Shown piece by piece: positions 24,501 to 33,390 of a DNA stretch of 64,000 bases; positions within the stretch are counted from its first letter, which is position 1, and every line of letters starts with the position of its first letter. The translations under genes and the position numbers were made by a program. This DNA comes from Gibbula magus (taxonomy: Eukaryota; Mollusca; Gastropoda; Trochida; Trochidae), in contig OW388305.1 in assembly GCA_936450465.1 (NCBI GenBank), positions 37,643,187-37,707,186 on the forward strand. Direction: 5' to 3'. Below the pieces are notes generated by a model. It had not been told where the DNA came from and made no database searches. It saw nothing but the letters and a program-made list of their open reading frames with translations.

Positions 24501-27500
24501 GTTCTCAAAAGAGAACATGGGAAACCTGTCCCGCGATTGAATCCGGGGTCCGCCGCGGAAGACGGGGACGGGAATTCCCAGAGAGCATGGGAGTATGCTC
24601 CCATGGGTCCGGGCTCCGCCTCGAGAGACCGCTCCTTGGATGCTCTGCTTCTCGAAAAGAGAAGTCATTCGGCAACTGACAACCCGAGCTTCCCTGACAT
24701 AGTAGTTTATTTTCCGGGCCTCGCGCCCGGTGCTACACGTCGCCGAGGAAATCAGAAAATGGTCCGTTTGACATATGCGTCGGAAAAATCGGCGCGATGT
24801 CAGAAGCCGTCGGCGCTTGCGGGGCAGTCGTCCTAGATGCGCCGGGAGGTTCTGAAACTGGCAAATGAACGTCCATGAAGCTCACATTCATTATCTCTGT
24901 ATGTTTATTGTCTCTAATCACATGTTATATGTTGCATACATCTAACGCATTTTCAATCATTTACAGGTTGAAGCAGAATGCTGCGCGGACGTGGACGCAA
25001 GGCCCTGCGACGGCCTAGGGCGTTGCATACTAGGACACGCAGCTTTGAAGCCGTTTCAAGCGATGACGACTTCATCAACGAGATCCATGCTGATGAAGCC
25101 TCTGATATGGAGTCAACTGACAGTGATGGTAGCAGTGGTTTAGACAGTGATGATGCATATGATCGGGACACTGTAATAGATAGTGAACATGGTGACACAG
25201 ATGCTCTGAGTGATATAGAGACAGAGATTGCCAGAAAGATTCTAGCCGCCGGTAATTCCACCGAAGAAGACTTTAGTGGTTTTGAGGAGGAGTTTGCCGA
25301 AATACCACAATATAATCATGATAATTCACAGACGTTTGATGAGTGGGTGGATGGTCCGCGGCCACGTGTAAACTTGCCTTTCACTGGTCAAACTGGGTTG
25401 CGCCAGTTCATAGAACTTCCTGGGAACCCTGAACCTATTGACTTTTTCAATTTGTTTATACATAATGATGACTATGAGGATATGGCAACGGAAACCAATA
25501 GATATTTCAAACAAGCAATGGAGGACAAAATTCTAAGACCCCGTTCAAGAATGCAACAGTGGCAAGACACTAATGCAGAAGAGATGAAGGTATTTGTAGC
25601 CATGACAATTGCCATGTCATTGGTTGTGCAGAGAAACTTTGCTGATTACTGGTCAACAAGTGATGTTACCTCAACGCCTTTCTTCGCCAAGTGCATGCCC
25701 CGAGACAGGTTTTGGCTTCTTATAACCTACCTACACTTGGCTGACAACAGGAGGATGCCGGGCCGTAACACCCCGTGCTTTTCACCAATAAATAAACTGG
25801 GACACTTGTATAACCGGATAGTTCACCGTTTTTCAAGAGTGTATAAACCGCATCAAAACATTTCAGTCGACGAGGGCATGGTGCCCTGGAAAGGTAACTT
25901 ATCTTTCAAAGTTTATCTTCCCGACAAGCCTAAGAAGTATGGGATAAAGGCTTTCATGTTGTGTGACTCGCACAACGGATACGTTTGCAAGTTCAAACTC
26001 TACACTGGAAAAACGAATGAACCGGTTTCTGAAGGTGGCAAAACTTATGATGTAGTCATGGACTTGGTGAACGACTACGTTGGACAGGGGCATCACATCT
26101 TTATGGACAACTACTATTCGTCCACAAATCTGTACATAAATTTGTGGGAGCGGGGAATAGGTGCCACGGGGACGTTGAGAGCCAATCGAAAGGGACTTCC
26201 TGATTCAGTCAAGAAACCTAAAAAGAAAGCCAAGCAAGGGGACATGACAGTTTCTCACAACCATGGCCTACTCGTTCTTCGCTACGAAGATAGAAAATCA
26301 GTGCTTCTCATGTCTACTGTTGAAGATACACAACTTGAACAAACAGGGAAGAAGAACCGGGCAACAGGGGAACCAGTTCTCAAGCCGCGCATTGTAACAA
26401 CGTACAACAAGTACATGGGAGGTGTTGATCGGGCCGACCAGATGTTGTCGTACACGCCGTTCCGAGTGAAGACCCTGAAGTGGTGGAAACGGGTTTGGTT
26501 TCACGTTCTCAACGTTGCCATGTTGAACTCTTACATCGTTTATAAAGAATACAGCAAAGATAAACCTCTAAAAACAAGTCGGGAATACAGGAAGGCTTTG
26601 GCGCAACATATAGTAACATTTGCGGACAAGGAACAAGTTCCATCACTTTGCAGACGTCCCCGTGGTCGGCCGAGCACGAGCGACGAGAGTGTCACTCGTC
26701 TTCATGGACATCACTTTCCGACGAAGATTGAGCCTGTCGGAAGGAAGAAAAACGTCACAAGGATGTGTGTGGTATGCTCTAAGGCAAAACGCGCCGTCCT
26801 CGCAAAACAGATTGAAGAAGGCAATGGGCCAGCAAGGAAGAAAAAACGAGTAGGCAGAGAGTCTTCTTATGAATGTACAGATTGTAATGTTTCTCTGTGC
26901 GCCGCACCATGCTTCAAACTGTACCACACCGCCACTGACTATTCCAGGGCTTACATCACTGCCACGGAAAAAGAAAGAAATGAAGAAGGGAATGAAGAAG
27001 AAGAAAATTGAAAGTAAAGAGAGCCGAAGTGTGGACAACCAGTATATACACATTATATACATACCTTGTTAGGTCCCTAAAGCTGTTCTGCGCACAACCG
27101 CAGGTAAATATTGTGTATATTTGTACCTAAATGCATTGTAATTTCATTGTAATACATGTCATTGCAAACAAAATATTTTTTATTTTATCAAAGAGACAGA
27201 GAAAGTGAATGCGAGCTTTCATTGGAAGTTCAACCAGAACCGCATCATAAAAAACACCCATAAATGCTGAACCGGGTGGCCGATTTTCATAAAACTTACA
27301 TGGGGTAAAGAGGAAAGATTCGGCTTTGATTCAATATAAAATTTATACATGCGCACGAAAAACTAAAGTTGCGGCACGTGCCCCGATATGCGTGATAGTC
27401 AAAAAGTTGCCTCAAAGTACCGAGGGTACCTTCATTTGGCCCGCTATAGCTTCCGAACGAAGTTGCGCATTTTTTTTCTTTTTACATCATCGTAAAGAGC

Positions 27501-29948
27501 AATAAATTGTCTTCAATTCCATGTATCATATGTATATGCGCAGCGAAAAATAAACATGCGGCAAGTGATGCGCCAGATGTCGCAAAAAGTTAGTTTTTCA
27601 AAAATGAATTTTCTAAGTACTGGGGGTGCCTTCCTTACGCTCTTCATATATTGCGAACCATTTGACGTATTCCAATAATTTTTATATCATTGTAAAGAGG
27701 AAGAAATTTTCTTCAAGTACATACGTGTTTCGCATGCGCGCGAAATAATTTACGATTTTATAAAGCTGGAAATAAAGACAAACTTTACACCGCGCAACAT
27801 GTATTGCGTTCGCCGCGGTGATTAGTGTATGCTGTGCTCATTAGTACCCATTAGTTCCACGCGCGCTCGGCTCTGGCACCCTCGAGGAGGTCTCGAGGAG
27901 GTCTCGAGGAGGTAACGGTACTGTAATTAGCACAGTCCCGGGGGGACCAAGCAGTGCCAGTAACTTGGTGCGCGTCGGGACCATTCACGTGGTACTGTCG
28001 GGGTAGCGTCACTCTCCTTTGGTTGGTTATATTTTCTGAACCATAAGTCGTATTCTAATAATTTTTATGTCATTGTAAAGAGGAATAAACTATCTACAAG
28101 CACATATAAATTTCGCAATATGCGCGCTCAGGAGTTTTGATTTCATGAAGCTGGAAATAAAGACAAACTTTAGATGACAATAGAATTATAACCATAGGTC
28201 GCATTCTAATATTTTTTATATCATTGTAAAGACAAACATCTGGTCTTCAAGTCCATATAAAAATTTCAGTAGCGCGCTCCAAATTCATGATGTTATAAGC
28301 CCGAATTAAAGACAATCTTTACAAAGTAATAGAAAAGTAAAGAAAAATCGTAAAAAAATAATTCAAAGATGCGGGTATAAAGCAACCATTTGTGTACGGG
28401 TGCCGCGACTTGAATTTGTATTCAACGCCCGTATATAGCCCGTATTCGCCATGTAGATGCAGTATATTTCGTAAAAACGGTACCGGAATCGCCGCCTGGA
28501 AATTCCGCCAGCAGAGCTCATTAGTGCCTAAGCTCAAACTACTGCTGCGAGCTGCGAGCCTGTAAATTCCGCCACAGGGGCTAAAAAGGGTAAAATATAT
28601 ATACGCAACGTAAGGGTTAGGAATGACAATTACTGCAGAATCAGTTGAACAGAGGGTTCTATCAGGGTATTTTTTGTGGAAACAAAATTCGAGAAGATAT
28701 TCCCGTTTACACATATATATCATTAATACTTGCTTTAAACATGAAACGAAAGTAAACGTATATAATTATTTATAGTAGGAGGTCTCACACAAGCGATATC
28801 TCCTGTTGAACACAGTTTTAGATGATAAGATTGTATATTTCAAGTTGTCATGAAAAGTTTATCGCAATGAAACTACCAAACAAGTGTCATTGACTATTTT
28901 GGGGATCAATTTATGAAGTTCTCATATAATGACAACTTAGGTGAGGTGAAATGATTTTGGGATTAACATCATTTTCAAGAATATTATGTCACGACTGCTA
29001 CTATTCAGGGAGAAAGCCCGCAACACCAAATTACAATCAAACAGAATTGCACATTTCAGTGTGAAAAGATTAAATAACAATTACAATCAGCACATGTATT
29101 AAACTTTTCTTCCAAAATATCATTTATATGGTCATTTCATCTTAAATGTATACGTGGTACCAATTTAAGAAAGAAATTAGCAATATATGTATCAATACAC
29201 ATACCTTGAGAATTTGAGCAACTTTTTCTGATTTGAAGACATTGCACAACAGTCGAAGAGGTTTTTCTGGTAGTGCTTGACCTTGACCAAGTTGAAGGTC
29301 ACCCTGGAGGTCAAAGGTCTCCTTGCATATCATTGCACCACCTCGAAACACTAGAAAATCTGTGTCATTGCTGAAGACTGCAAATGCTTTATTGTTTGTC
29401 TGAAGTTCTTTCGCAATTACAAAATCCACTTCCCCAAGTGGAGATGTGCGAATTTCACATCCACAACTTTTCAGACTTGCCTTGAACTGAATTTCCAGCA
29501 AAACTGGACGCATTCTAGCTTCAGAAGAAAGATTGTCAACAGGCAACACGCCCCGGGTCATCTCAACGATCTCATTCACACGTTCGACATCCTGCTTGTG
29601 ACGCCTCTTCCAAGTTTCCAGTTTTTGTTTCAGAGTATCTTCAGAACTTCCTTTAGCACCGTCCACAAAAAACACAAACTGGATTCCGAGACTTTTCAAA
29701 TCATTGATGAATTTGGAAAGGTAAGCATCGAGAGACTTGTATTCTCCTCCGTCAAACTGAAGATATCTGTTGTAAGAAGCTAGCGATATACTTTTCCAGA
29801 AGTGTTCCATCATCGAGTGTTCGAAAGAATAGAAGTCAGCAAGAAGAACGATTCCATCTCGTTCTCTGGCCACCTCTATCAAATCAACAGTTTCGGAGCA
29901 TTCACTTATGTGATTTTTGCAGAACGTCCACAATCCTTTGATTCCCAT
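12543..29948 (-). CDS. PIN/XPG-fold protein, FAM120/constitutive-coactivator-of-PPARG-like (7 exons)
   Basis: Exons in transcript order: 29948-29205, 22371-22186, 21772-21440, 17476-17365, 14043-13820, 13296-13170, 12682-12543 (TAG stop). Total is 1866 nt, 621 residues; all introns are GT-AG and phases agree (0,0,0,1,0,1). The N-terminus MGIKGLW, FVFFVDG (D96), GEVDF (E173, D175), SNDTDF (D195, D197) and LAGNDF (D265) follow the acidic metal-site pattern of FEN1/XPG-fold nucleases, with D38 in LLADFY. The layout best resembles FAM120B/asteroid-type proteins, from general similarity recalled rather than searched. Whether it cuts nucleic acid is unknown, although the acidic set is retained. Intron 1 carries a whole piggyBac element in the opposite orientation, and intron 3 carries a satellite-bearing element. 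Exon 3's acceptor was chosen as CTTCCAG at 21779-21773 because the upstream CCATAG choice brings a stop in frame. A paralogue begins at 228. Confidence 0.85.
13385..13625 (+). repeat. TTCTGGAATACCCCA minisatellite
   Basis: Units of about 16-19 bases, TTTCTGGAATACCCCATT alternating with TTCTGGAAAACCCTC, lie in intron 5 of the XPG-like gene. Open frames on both strands here (13322-13723, 13372-13668) are repeat artefacts. Confidence 0.85.
15035..15614 (+). mobile_element. Non-autonomous element family B, long copy
   Basis: Starts AAGAGTCATCAGAAGATG and ATATCCCACCGG; ends GGACGGACGGACAGACGGACAG, then TATCCCACGGTATTACATACCGGTGGGATAATAAA. The phrase GGCACCACTTCAGTTGGTGG recurs at 15281 and 15453, giving a 172-base internal unit with GAACGGTTTTGGAGCTGTGC-like segments. 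It lies in intron 4 of the XPG-like gene. Confidence 0.8.
16874..17236 (+). mobile_element. TTAA-flanked MITE family M1, full copy
   Basis: TTAA (16874-16877), AGGGGCAGTAGCAC at the left, GTGCTACTGCCCCT and TTAA (17233-17236) at the right. The 355-base body matches copies at 31417 and 36463. It contains AAAATGGCCGCCATGCAATTT. Sits in intron 4 of the XPG-like gene. Confidence 0.85.
18650..18785. repeat. Long hairpin (foldback) repeat
   Basis: Left arm TTGTATGCTTCTC...ATGTACCATCTTTGTACCAGTGTC and right arm GACACTGGTACAAAGATTGTACATGAGACCG... are near-perfect inverted copies of about 62 bases. The GC-rich loop is GCCCGAGCCTTCAGGCGAGG. A half-arm relative lies at 58205-58262. Confidence 0.8.
19222..21196 (+). 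mobile_element. Non-autonomous element family D with satellite core
   Basis: The 5' end AAAAATAGAGCCATGGGCTC and GTAGCTCATCAG is complementary to the 3' end CCATCGGGCCTTTCAGGCC and TGATGAGCTAATAAAAA. Just before the 3' hairpin is a GGACGGACGGATGGACGG microsatellite (about 21100-21137). Between them lie about twelve tandem units, the last ten with a strict 145-base period. The element fills most of intron 3 of the XPG-like gene. It contains no protein-coding frame of its own. Confidence 0.75.
19646..21095 (+). repeat. 145-bp satellite array, ten units
   Basis: AGGATGTGACCCCTGTGAC-type starts fall at 19646, 19791, 19936, 20081, 20226, 20371, 20516, 20661, 20806 and 20951, exactly 145 apart. 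Older diverged units lie at about 19355-19645. Each unit contains a hairpin TGACCCCATTTGGGGTCA. Variant sites (ACTAGTCAGC versus TTTTCAGC; TCACGGGGTC versus TCATGGGGTC) group the units into 290-base dimers, and units 3 and 9 share further private variants. Confidence 0.95.
23030..23650 (+). repeat. Left-flank direct repeats of the piggyBac element
   Basis: Four diverged units built on the phrase GTCCGATTTTTATAATTTTT, then ATCATTGTAAAGAG, then TTGTCTTCAATTCCAT and an ATGCGCATG-like stretch. The last two units (about 23405-23520 and 23540-23650) are closest to each other. The same units occur on the other side of the transposase in the same orientation. Confidence 0.75.
24410..24640 (+). repeat. 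GC-rich imperfect repeats upstream of the transposase
   Basis: The motif GAGCATGGGA...CCC, then GAATCCGGGG(T)TCG occurs about three times (from 24431, 24513 and 24583), with internal complementarity such as GGGAGTATGCTCCC. It differs sharply in composition from the AT-rich surroundings. It may be part of the element's 5' leader or promoter; that is inference. Confidence 0.5.
24978..27011 (+). CDS. piggyBac transposase (intact, 677 aa)
   Basis: A single open frame from ATG 24978 to a TGA stop. Acidic N-terminal region (residues 27-115, many D/E/S). DDE_Tnp_1_7-type catalytic core: VDEGMVPWKG (D298), IFMDNYYSS (D377), GGVDRADQ (D484, with D487), matching the DDD triad of piggyBac. C-terminal cysteine-rich domain CVVC (597/600), CTDC (633/636), C641, C645 and H650, a RING-like zinc-binding region typical of the family that binds the element ends. 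Length is usual for the family. A TTTACAG acceptor-like site stands just before the ATG, so a spliced leader is possible. No stop or frameshift is seen, so it is young, active or under selection; which one cannot be told from sequence alone. It would excise at TTAA without a footprint, according to what is known of the family. Confidence 0.95.
   Translation: MLRGRGRKALRRPRALHTRTRSFEAVSSDDDFINEIHADEASDMESTDSDGSSGLDSDDAYDRDTVIDSEHGDTDALSDIETEIARKILAAGNSTEEDFSGFEEEFAEIPQYNHDNSQTFDEWVDGPRPRVNLPFTGQTGLRQFIELPGNPEPIDFFNLFIHNDDYEDMATETNRYFKQAMEDKILRPRSRMQQWQDTNAEEMKVFVAMTIAMSLVVQRNFADYWSTSDVTSTPFFAKCMPRDRFWLLITYLHLADNRRMPGRNTPCFSPINKLGHLYNRIVHRFSRVYKPHQNISVDEGMVPWKGNLSFKVYLPDKPKKYGIKAFMLCDSHNGYVCKFKLYTGKTNEPVSEGGKTYDVVMDLVNDYVGQGHHIFMDNYYSSTNLYINLWERGIGATGTLRANRKGLPDSVKKPKKKAKQGDMTVSHNHGLLVLRYEDRKSVLLMSTVEDTQLEQTGKKNRATGEPVLKPRIVTTYNKYMGGVDRADQMLSYTPFRVKTLKWWKRVWFHVLNVAMLNSYIVYKEYSKDKPLKTSREYRKALAQHIVTFADKEQVPSLCRRPRGRPSTSDESVTRLHGHHFPTKIEPVGRKKNVTRMCVVCSKAKRAVLAKQIEEGNGPARKKKRVGRESSYECTDCNVSLCAAPCFKLYHTATDYSRAYITATEKERNEEGNEEEEN
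27270..28290 (+). repeat. Right-flank direct repeats of the piggyBac element
   Basis: Five diverged units (about 27280, 27465, 27655, 28040, 28195), each with a TTTTTATAT/ACATCAT, TGTAAAGAG, TTCAA(G/T)T-CCAT(A/G)TA order and an ATGCGC segment. They have the same orientation as the left-flank units. GC-rich interludes (for example CTCGAGGAGGT repeated three times near 27882) separate them. Confidence 0.7.
28990..29025 (-). repeat. SINE S1 fragment (inverted)
   Basis: CTGCTACTATTCAGGGAGAAAGCCCGCAAC is the reverse of the S1 body segment GTTGCGGGCTTTCTCCCTGCCATAATACTAGCAGC. Confidence 0.55.
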
Positions 29949-30082
29949 TGTGATGGCTTAAAAGTTTACCTTACCATTAGTGTTGGAATTATTATCACAG
30001 CTTCGTGGGTACTTCTGCAAAAAATTAAAAGATGAATGAGCATCATACAAAAGCTGTATATTTATAGTATATATTGATTATT
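29949..30082. other. Upstream region of the XPG-like gene
   Basis: Probable 5' UTR and promoter side of the minus-strand gene. On the minus strand the bases before the ATG read CTTTTAAG then CCATCACA, which could be a splice acceptor of a leader intron. No TATA box or other recognisable motif was found. Confidence 0.35.
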
Positions 30083-30218
30083 ACCCCAGGAAGTGTGTCA
30101 TATGACTTTTATGAAATGTGTGATTTTTTGTATTGCCCAAGCGAGAGCCAGGGCTGTACACAAATTTGCATGAGTTTCGTAAAAGTCATATGACACACTC
30201 TCGAGTGTAATAATGTCT
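30083..30218. repeat. Hairpin repeat family H2, copy 1
   Basis: Left arm ATTATTACCC...GTGTGTCATATGACTTTTA and right arm TAAAAGTCATATGACACAC...GTAATAAT are inverted. The loop contains CCAAGCGAGAGCC. A relative lies at 57420-57555. Confidence 0.75.
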
Positions 30219-30994
30219 TTATTACCCGTTCCTTTCCATTTGATTGAATAATCGTCACAGACCGTAAAATATCATGGGTAGCTGCGGTGAATCAATTGTT
30301 GCTCGGCAAATGTGATATGTACACATGTGCTCATATTAATAATATTAACTTGGTTATTTTCAACCATATGGGTAATAAATATCTATATATATTATGCTAC
30401 ATTATAGATGCATATAATAACCTGCAAAGTGTTATTGTGTTACTTGCTAAAGTGTTGCATTCATTTATCAAACAGAGTACTGCCAACTCAACTCGAATCA
30501 AGTCAAGAATGACTACCCCCAATTTTGCGAGAACACCACAATTTGTGATGTCAAAGGTATTATGGGTAGTGCAGATTCTTTCCAAATTCCAAATGAGTCA
30601 CACATTAATTAGTCTATATGTGTGTTTATACAGTTACATTGTTCATATTTTTCAACAGAAAATTAGAATGCACGTTTTGCTAGCTAAGACGAATTTGGAT
30701 AAGGACGGGAGTGTATAGGGTCAACACGAGTTGATTGATCAGATACAGACTAGTACCACTTACATTTGACAGTGACTTTAAAAATTATTTCCATAGACTT
30801 GCATGTTGATTTAGTCTGGGATACATTTTCATGAATATGACTTTTGTCTGATCATATTCACATTACCAAATTTGCGAGGAATCATCTTGGCTACAATAAT
30901 TCTTCAACATAATATACACCGTACAGAGTTGTAAAACTATTTTACATGGCAATATATAACGTTTTACACATCTGACGACATTAGTTAAATTGCA

Positions 30995-31135
30995 TTGCCG
31001 TCAGTGAGTGAGTGAGTGAGTGAAATAGAGTTTAACGCCTCTTTCAAGAGTATTTCACGTATCGCGGCTGCTAGTATTATGGCAGGGAGAAAGCCCGCAA
31101 CGCCATGCATTGTGGTGAAACCTGCGAGCAGCATT
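30995..31135 (-). repeat. SINE S1, 5'-truncated copy (inverted)
   Basis: GAGTGAGTGAGTGAGTG then TTTAACGCC-TCTTTCAAGAGTATTTCAC, TATCGCGGCTGCTAGTATTATGGCAGGGAGAAAGCCCGCAACG is the reverse of the S1 3' half including its CTCACTCACTC tail. Confidence 0.85.
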
Positions 31136-31416
31136 GCCGTCAGAAAATTTAATTAAACTTATGTACTTTAAGTAGACAATTGTGCTCGCCTCGGTCTAGC
31201 CCCCTACACCCCGTTGTTACTGTGGGAATGGAGCTTTACTGGAGATGGTCACAGTGAACAATATTGTTACATCATTCAGTACTTTAGTACTTCAGACTAC
31301 TCACAGTGTTGTACCTTATTCTGTAACATTGTTCCTGATCATTTTGGCTATTTTGATGTTAGCCAGGTGTCTTTATAAACTAGATATTGAAATCTGACAA
31401 GAGCATTTTCATTACA

Positions 31417-31785
31417 TTAAAGGGGCAGTAGCACGTTTTTTCGGTGAAATAAGTTGATGAAATGCTTTTGATAAATAATGTCACCAACAGTAAAACACCC
31501 TTCTCTCTTTGGAAAATCAAGTTAAAAAATGAGTGTACAGGGTTCCGTAAAGTCATGGGAATCGTTTTTGTCATTTGAAATAATAAAATGTGTTCATAAT
31601 AAAATGGCGGCCATGCAATTTTTGCGTTATACGCAACACCGTTATTACCACTAGGCCCATGGCTAATTAGTTTGTGTAATAAGATGTTTTACCCTCTAAA
31701 GTAAATATAAATGACATAAACTATCATTATAAATGGGAAATTTGACAAAATAAAATTTGCGAAAAATGTGCTACTGCCCCTTTAA
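31417..31785 (+). mobile_element. TTAA-flanked MITE family M1, full copy
   Basis: TTAA (31417-31420) and TTAA (31782-31785) bracket inverted ends AGGGGCAGTAGCACG and GTGCTACTGCCCCT (361-base body). Closely matches 16874-17236. Confidence 0.85.
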
Positions 31786-33390
31786 TTGTATCCTCGAGTG
31801 CCCAAAGTTCGTGGCCCTAAGCATCTATCAATAATTTCTCTTCAATAAATGCATGTCAGCCTAGTTTGAAAGTTTAAAGCAAAATTATAACATTTTATGA
31901 ATTACCTGACAGGATCAGGTGGATATTTTATATTATAGCAGAAGCTTTGACCAAGGAGAAACATTTGCTGTCAAAAAACGAGTGTAGTGGCCTTGGGACA
32001 CAAGTTCGTGACCTTTGATTTAATGCTGTTTTCTTCAAGACTAATTATGTGTGATTAGTCAAGTATGGTCATCTGTTGACCTGACATATTTTTCTTTCAG
32101 AATTGAAGGCATTCTTTATACAATTTAATATATTTTGTTATTGTAGAGGTAAGAAAACTCTTAATGTATTTATTTTCCAGAAAAATTATGACAAACTTGC
32201 TTAATATTTATTTTGAGAATATTTTATTCACAAACAACTTTATACATTGATTGACTGACAACACCATGTGAAGAAATAACCAATGCTCAAATAAATGAAT
32301 ATGAAATTAAATAATGATAAATATTTTTCTCAAGTAACTTATTTTGAAATTATTATTTTTTAACATCTCTATGAATATTTTGACAAGCCAACAGACGACT
32401 TCTCTGGCTTAATTAAATAAGTTGTGTGACGACCAGTATTTGATTGTTGGCACACTGCCACATGACCTACTTTTGGAAAGCAGACGACATGAAATGAAAA
32501 TCATACATAATTCTGAGAAAAAAAATATCGACTTTTGAAAATCAAGACATTTTGGAGGTAGAATAAACAGTGATTTTGAGCATATTTGTTGACAAAATTG
32601 GCATTGTAAATGTTTAATTGGTTAAATGCTACTGCAATTTGTATAAATCAATTTTGTTTGTGTTTTGAAACAATAGTCCGGGCGTTTCAGATATTTTGCG
32701 AGAGTCATAATGGAGCGCGCACATGTGTAAATGACGTCACGAACTCAGGATACTAACGAACTTAGGGCACCCTACCATATGTTAAAATGATAAATAACTT
32801 CTGGAAAGTAGTAATTAAACCTTGATGTCAGGTATCCTGCATGACCAAGAGAACCCAGGGATAAGGTTGATCAGACCTCGGGACGAAGTTTGGAGATGTA
32901 CATCAAAGAACATGTACGTTGACTCAATCTTACAAGTTTTGAAGTTATTGAAGAGCTACTTTTGTTTTCGTGCAGTTTGATACATACAGTAGGCCTATAA
33001 ACATTAACACTTATGAATCTTATAATAGAACTCAGATCTATTAAGTTTATGGAATAAGTTTACCTCAAAATATTATATCTTAAAATCAGGAAGTATTCTA
33101 AAATGTGGATGGCCAACAAAACGATGTGCATTGCACATGTTCGTAGGTTGATCGTTGTTTGTAAACACCACTCTTCATTGAAATTGAGAGTTATCTACCC
33201 TTGGATTCCAAACTACAGCTACTTTGAAAATTAATAATGAAACAACTTCGTTTGCTCTTCTTATACAATTTTGAAATGAAACAATTTAACATATTCTTTT
33301 ATTTCATTCTTGTATTAATTTACGACTTTAATATGTTGTTCAGTTAGTACGAAAGTTTCCCTTCATTGAAGCTTTACTTAATATTTCAAC
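31786..33390. other. Intergenic region upstream of EXOSC10, no feature recognised
   Basis: AT-rich sequence between the last repeat and the EXOSC10 start codon. It must contain the EXOSC10 promoter and 5' UTR, but no motif can be named with confidence. No long open frame or repeat copy was recognised. Confidence 0.4.

Larger units (their letters stand above)
22428..28594 (+). mobile_element. piggyBac-superfamily DNA transposon, about 6.2 kb
   Basis: Candidate ends are TTAA followed by CCCTTTGCAGGCTGAGTG at 22428, and inverted at the right CCACAGGGGCTAAAAAGGG followed by TAAA (28591-28594; one change from TTAA). The terminal similarity is imperfect. A second inverted pair, CCTAACCCTTA-C near 22473 and near 28616, also exists, so the exact borders are uncertain. 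Inside is an intact transposase (24978-27011). Both flanks carry diverged direct repeats. The element sits in intron 1 of the minus-strand XPG-like gene in opposite orientation. Confidence 0.65.

Noticed and set aside
24078..24921. Open frames of 60-103 codons upstream of the piggyBac transposase
   Set aside because: They overlap on both strands in GC-rich repeats and have no domain or composition bias of coding DNA.
22473..28620. Alternative piggyBac borders at the CCTAACCCTTA inverted pair
   Set aside because: The inverted match is good, but there is no TTAA next to it on either side; the outer TTAA/CCCTTT pair fits the superfamily better. Kept as an uncertainty in the feature entry.
30287..30718. 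143-codon open frame in the intergenic region
   Set aside because: AT-rich, no recognisable motif, no homologous frame elsewhere in the window; chance length is plausible.
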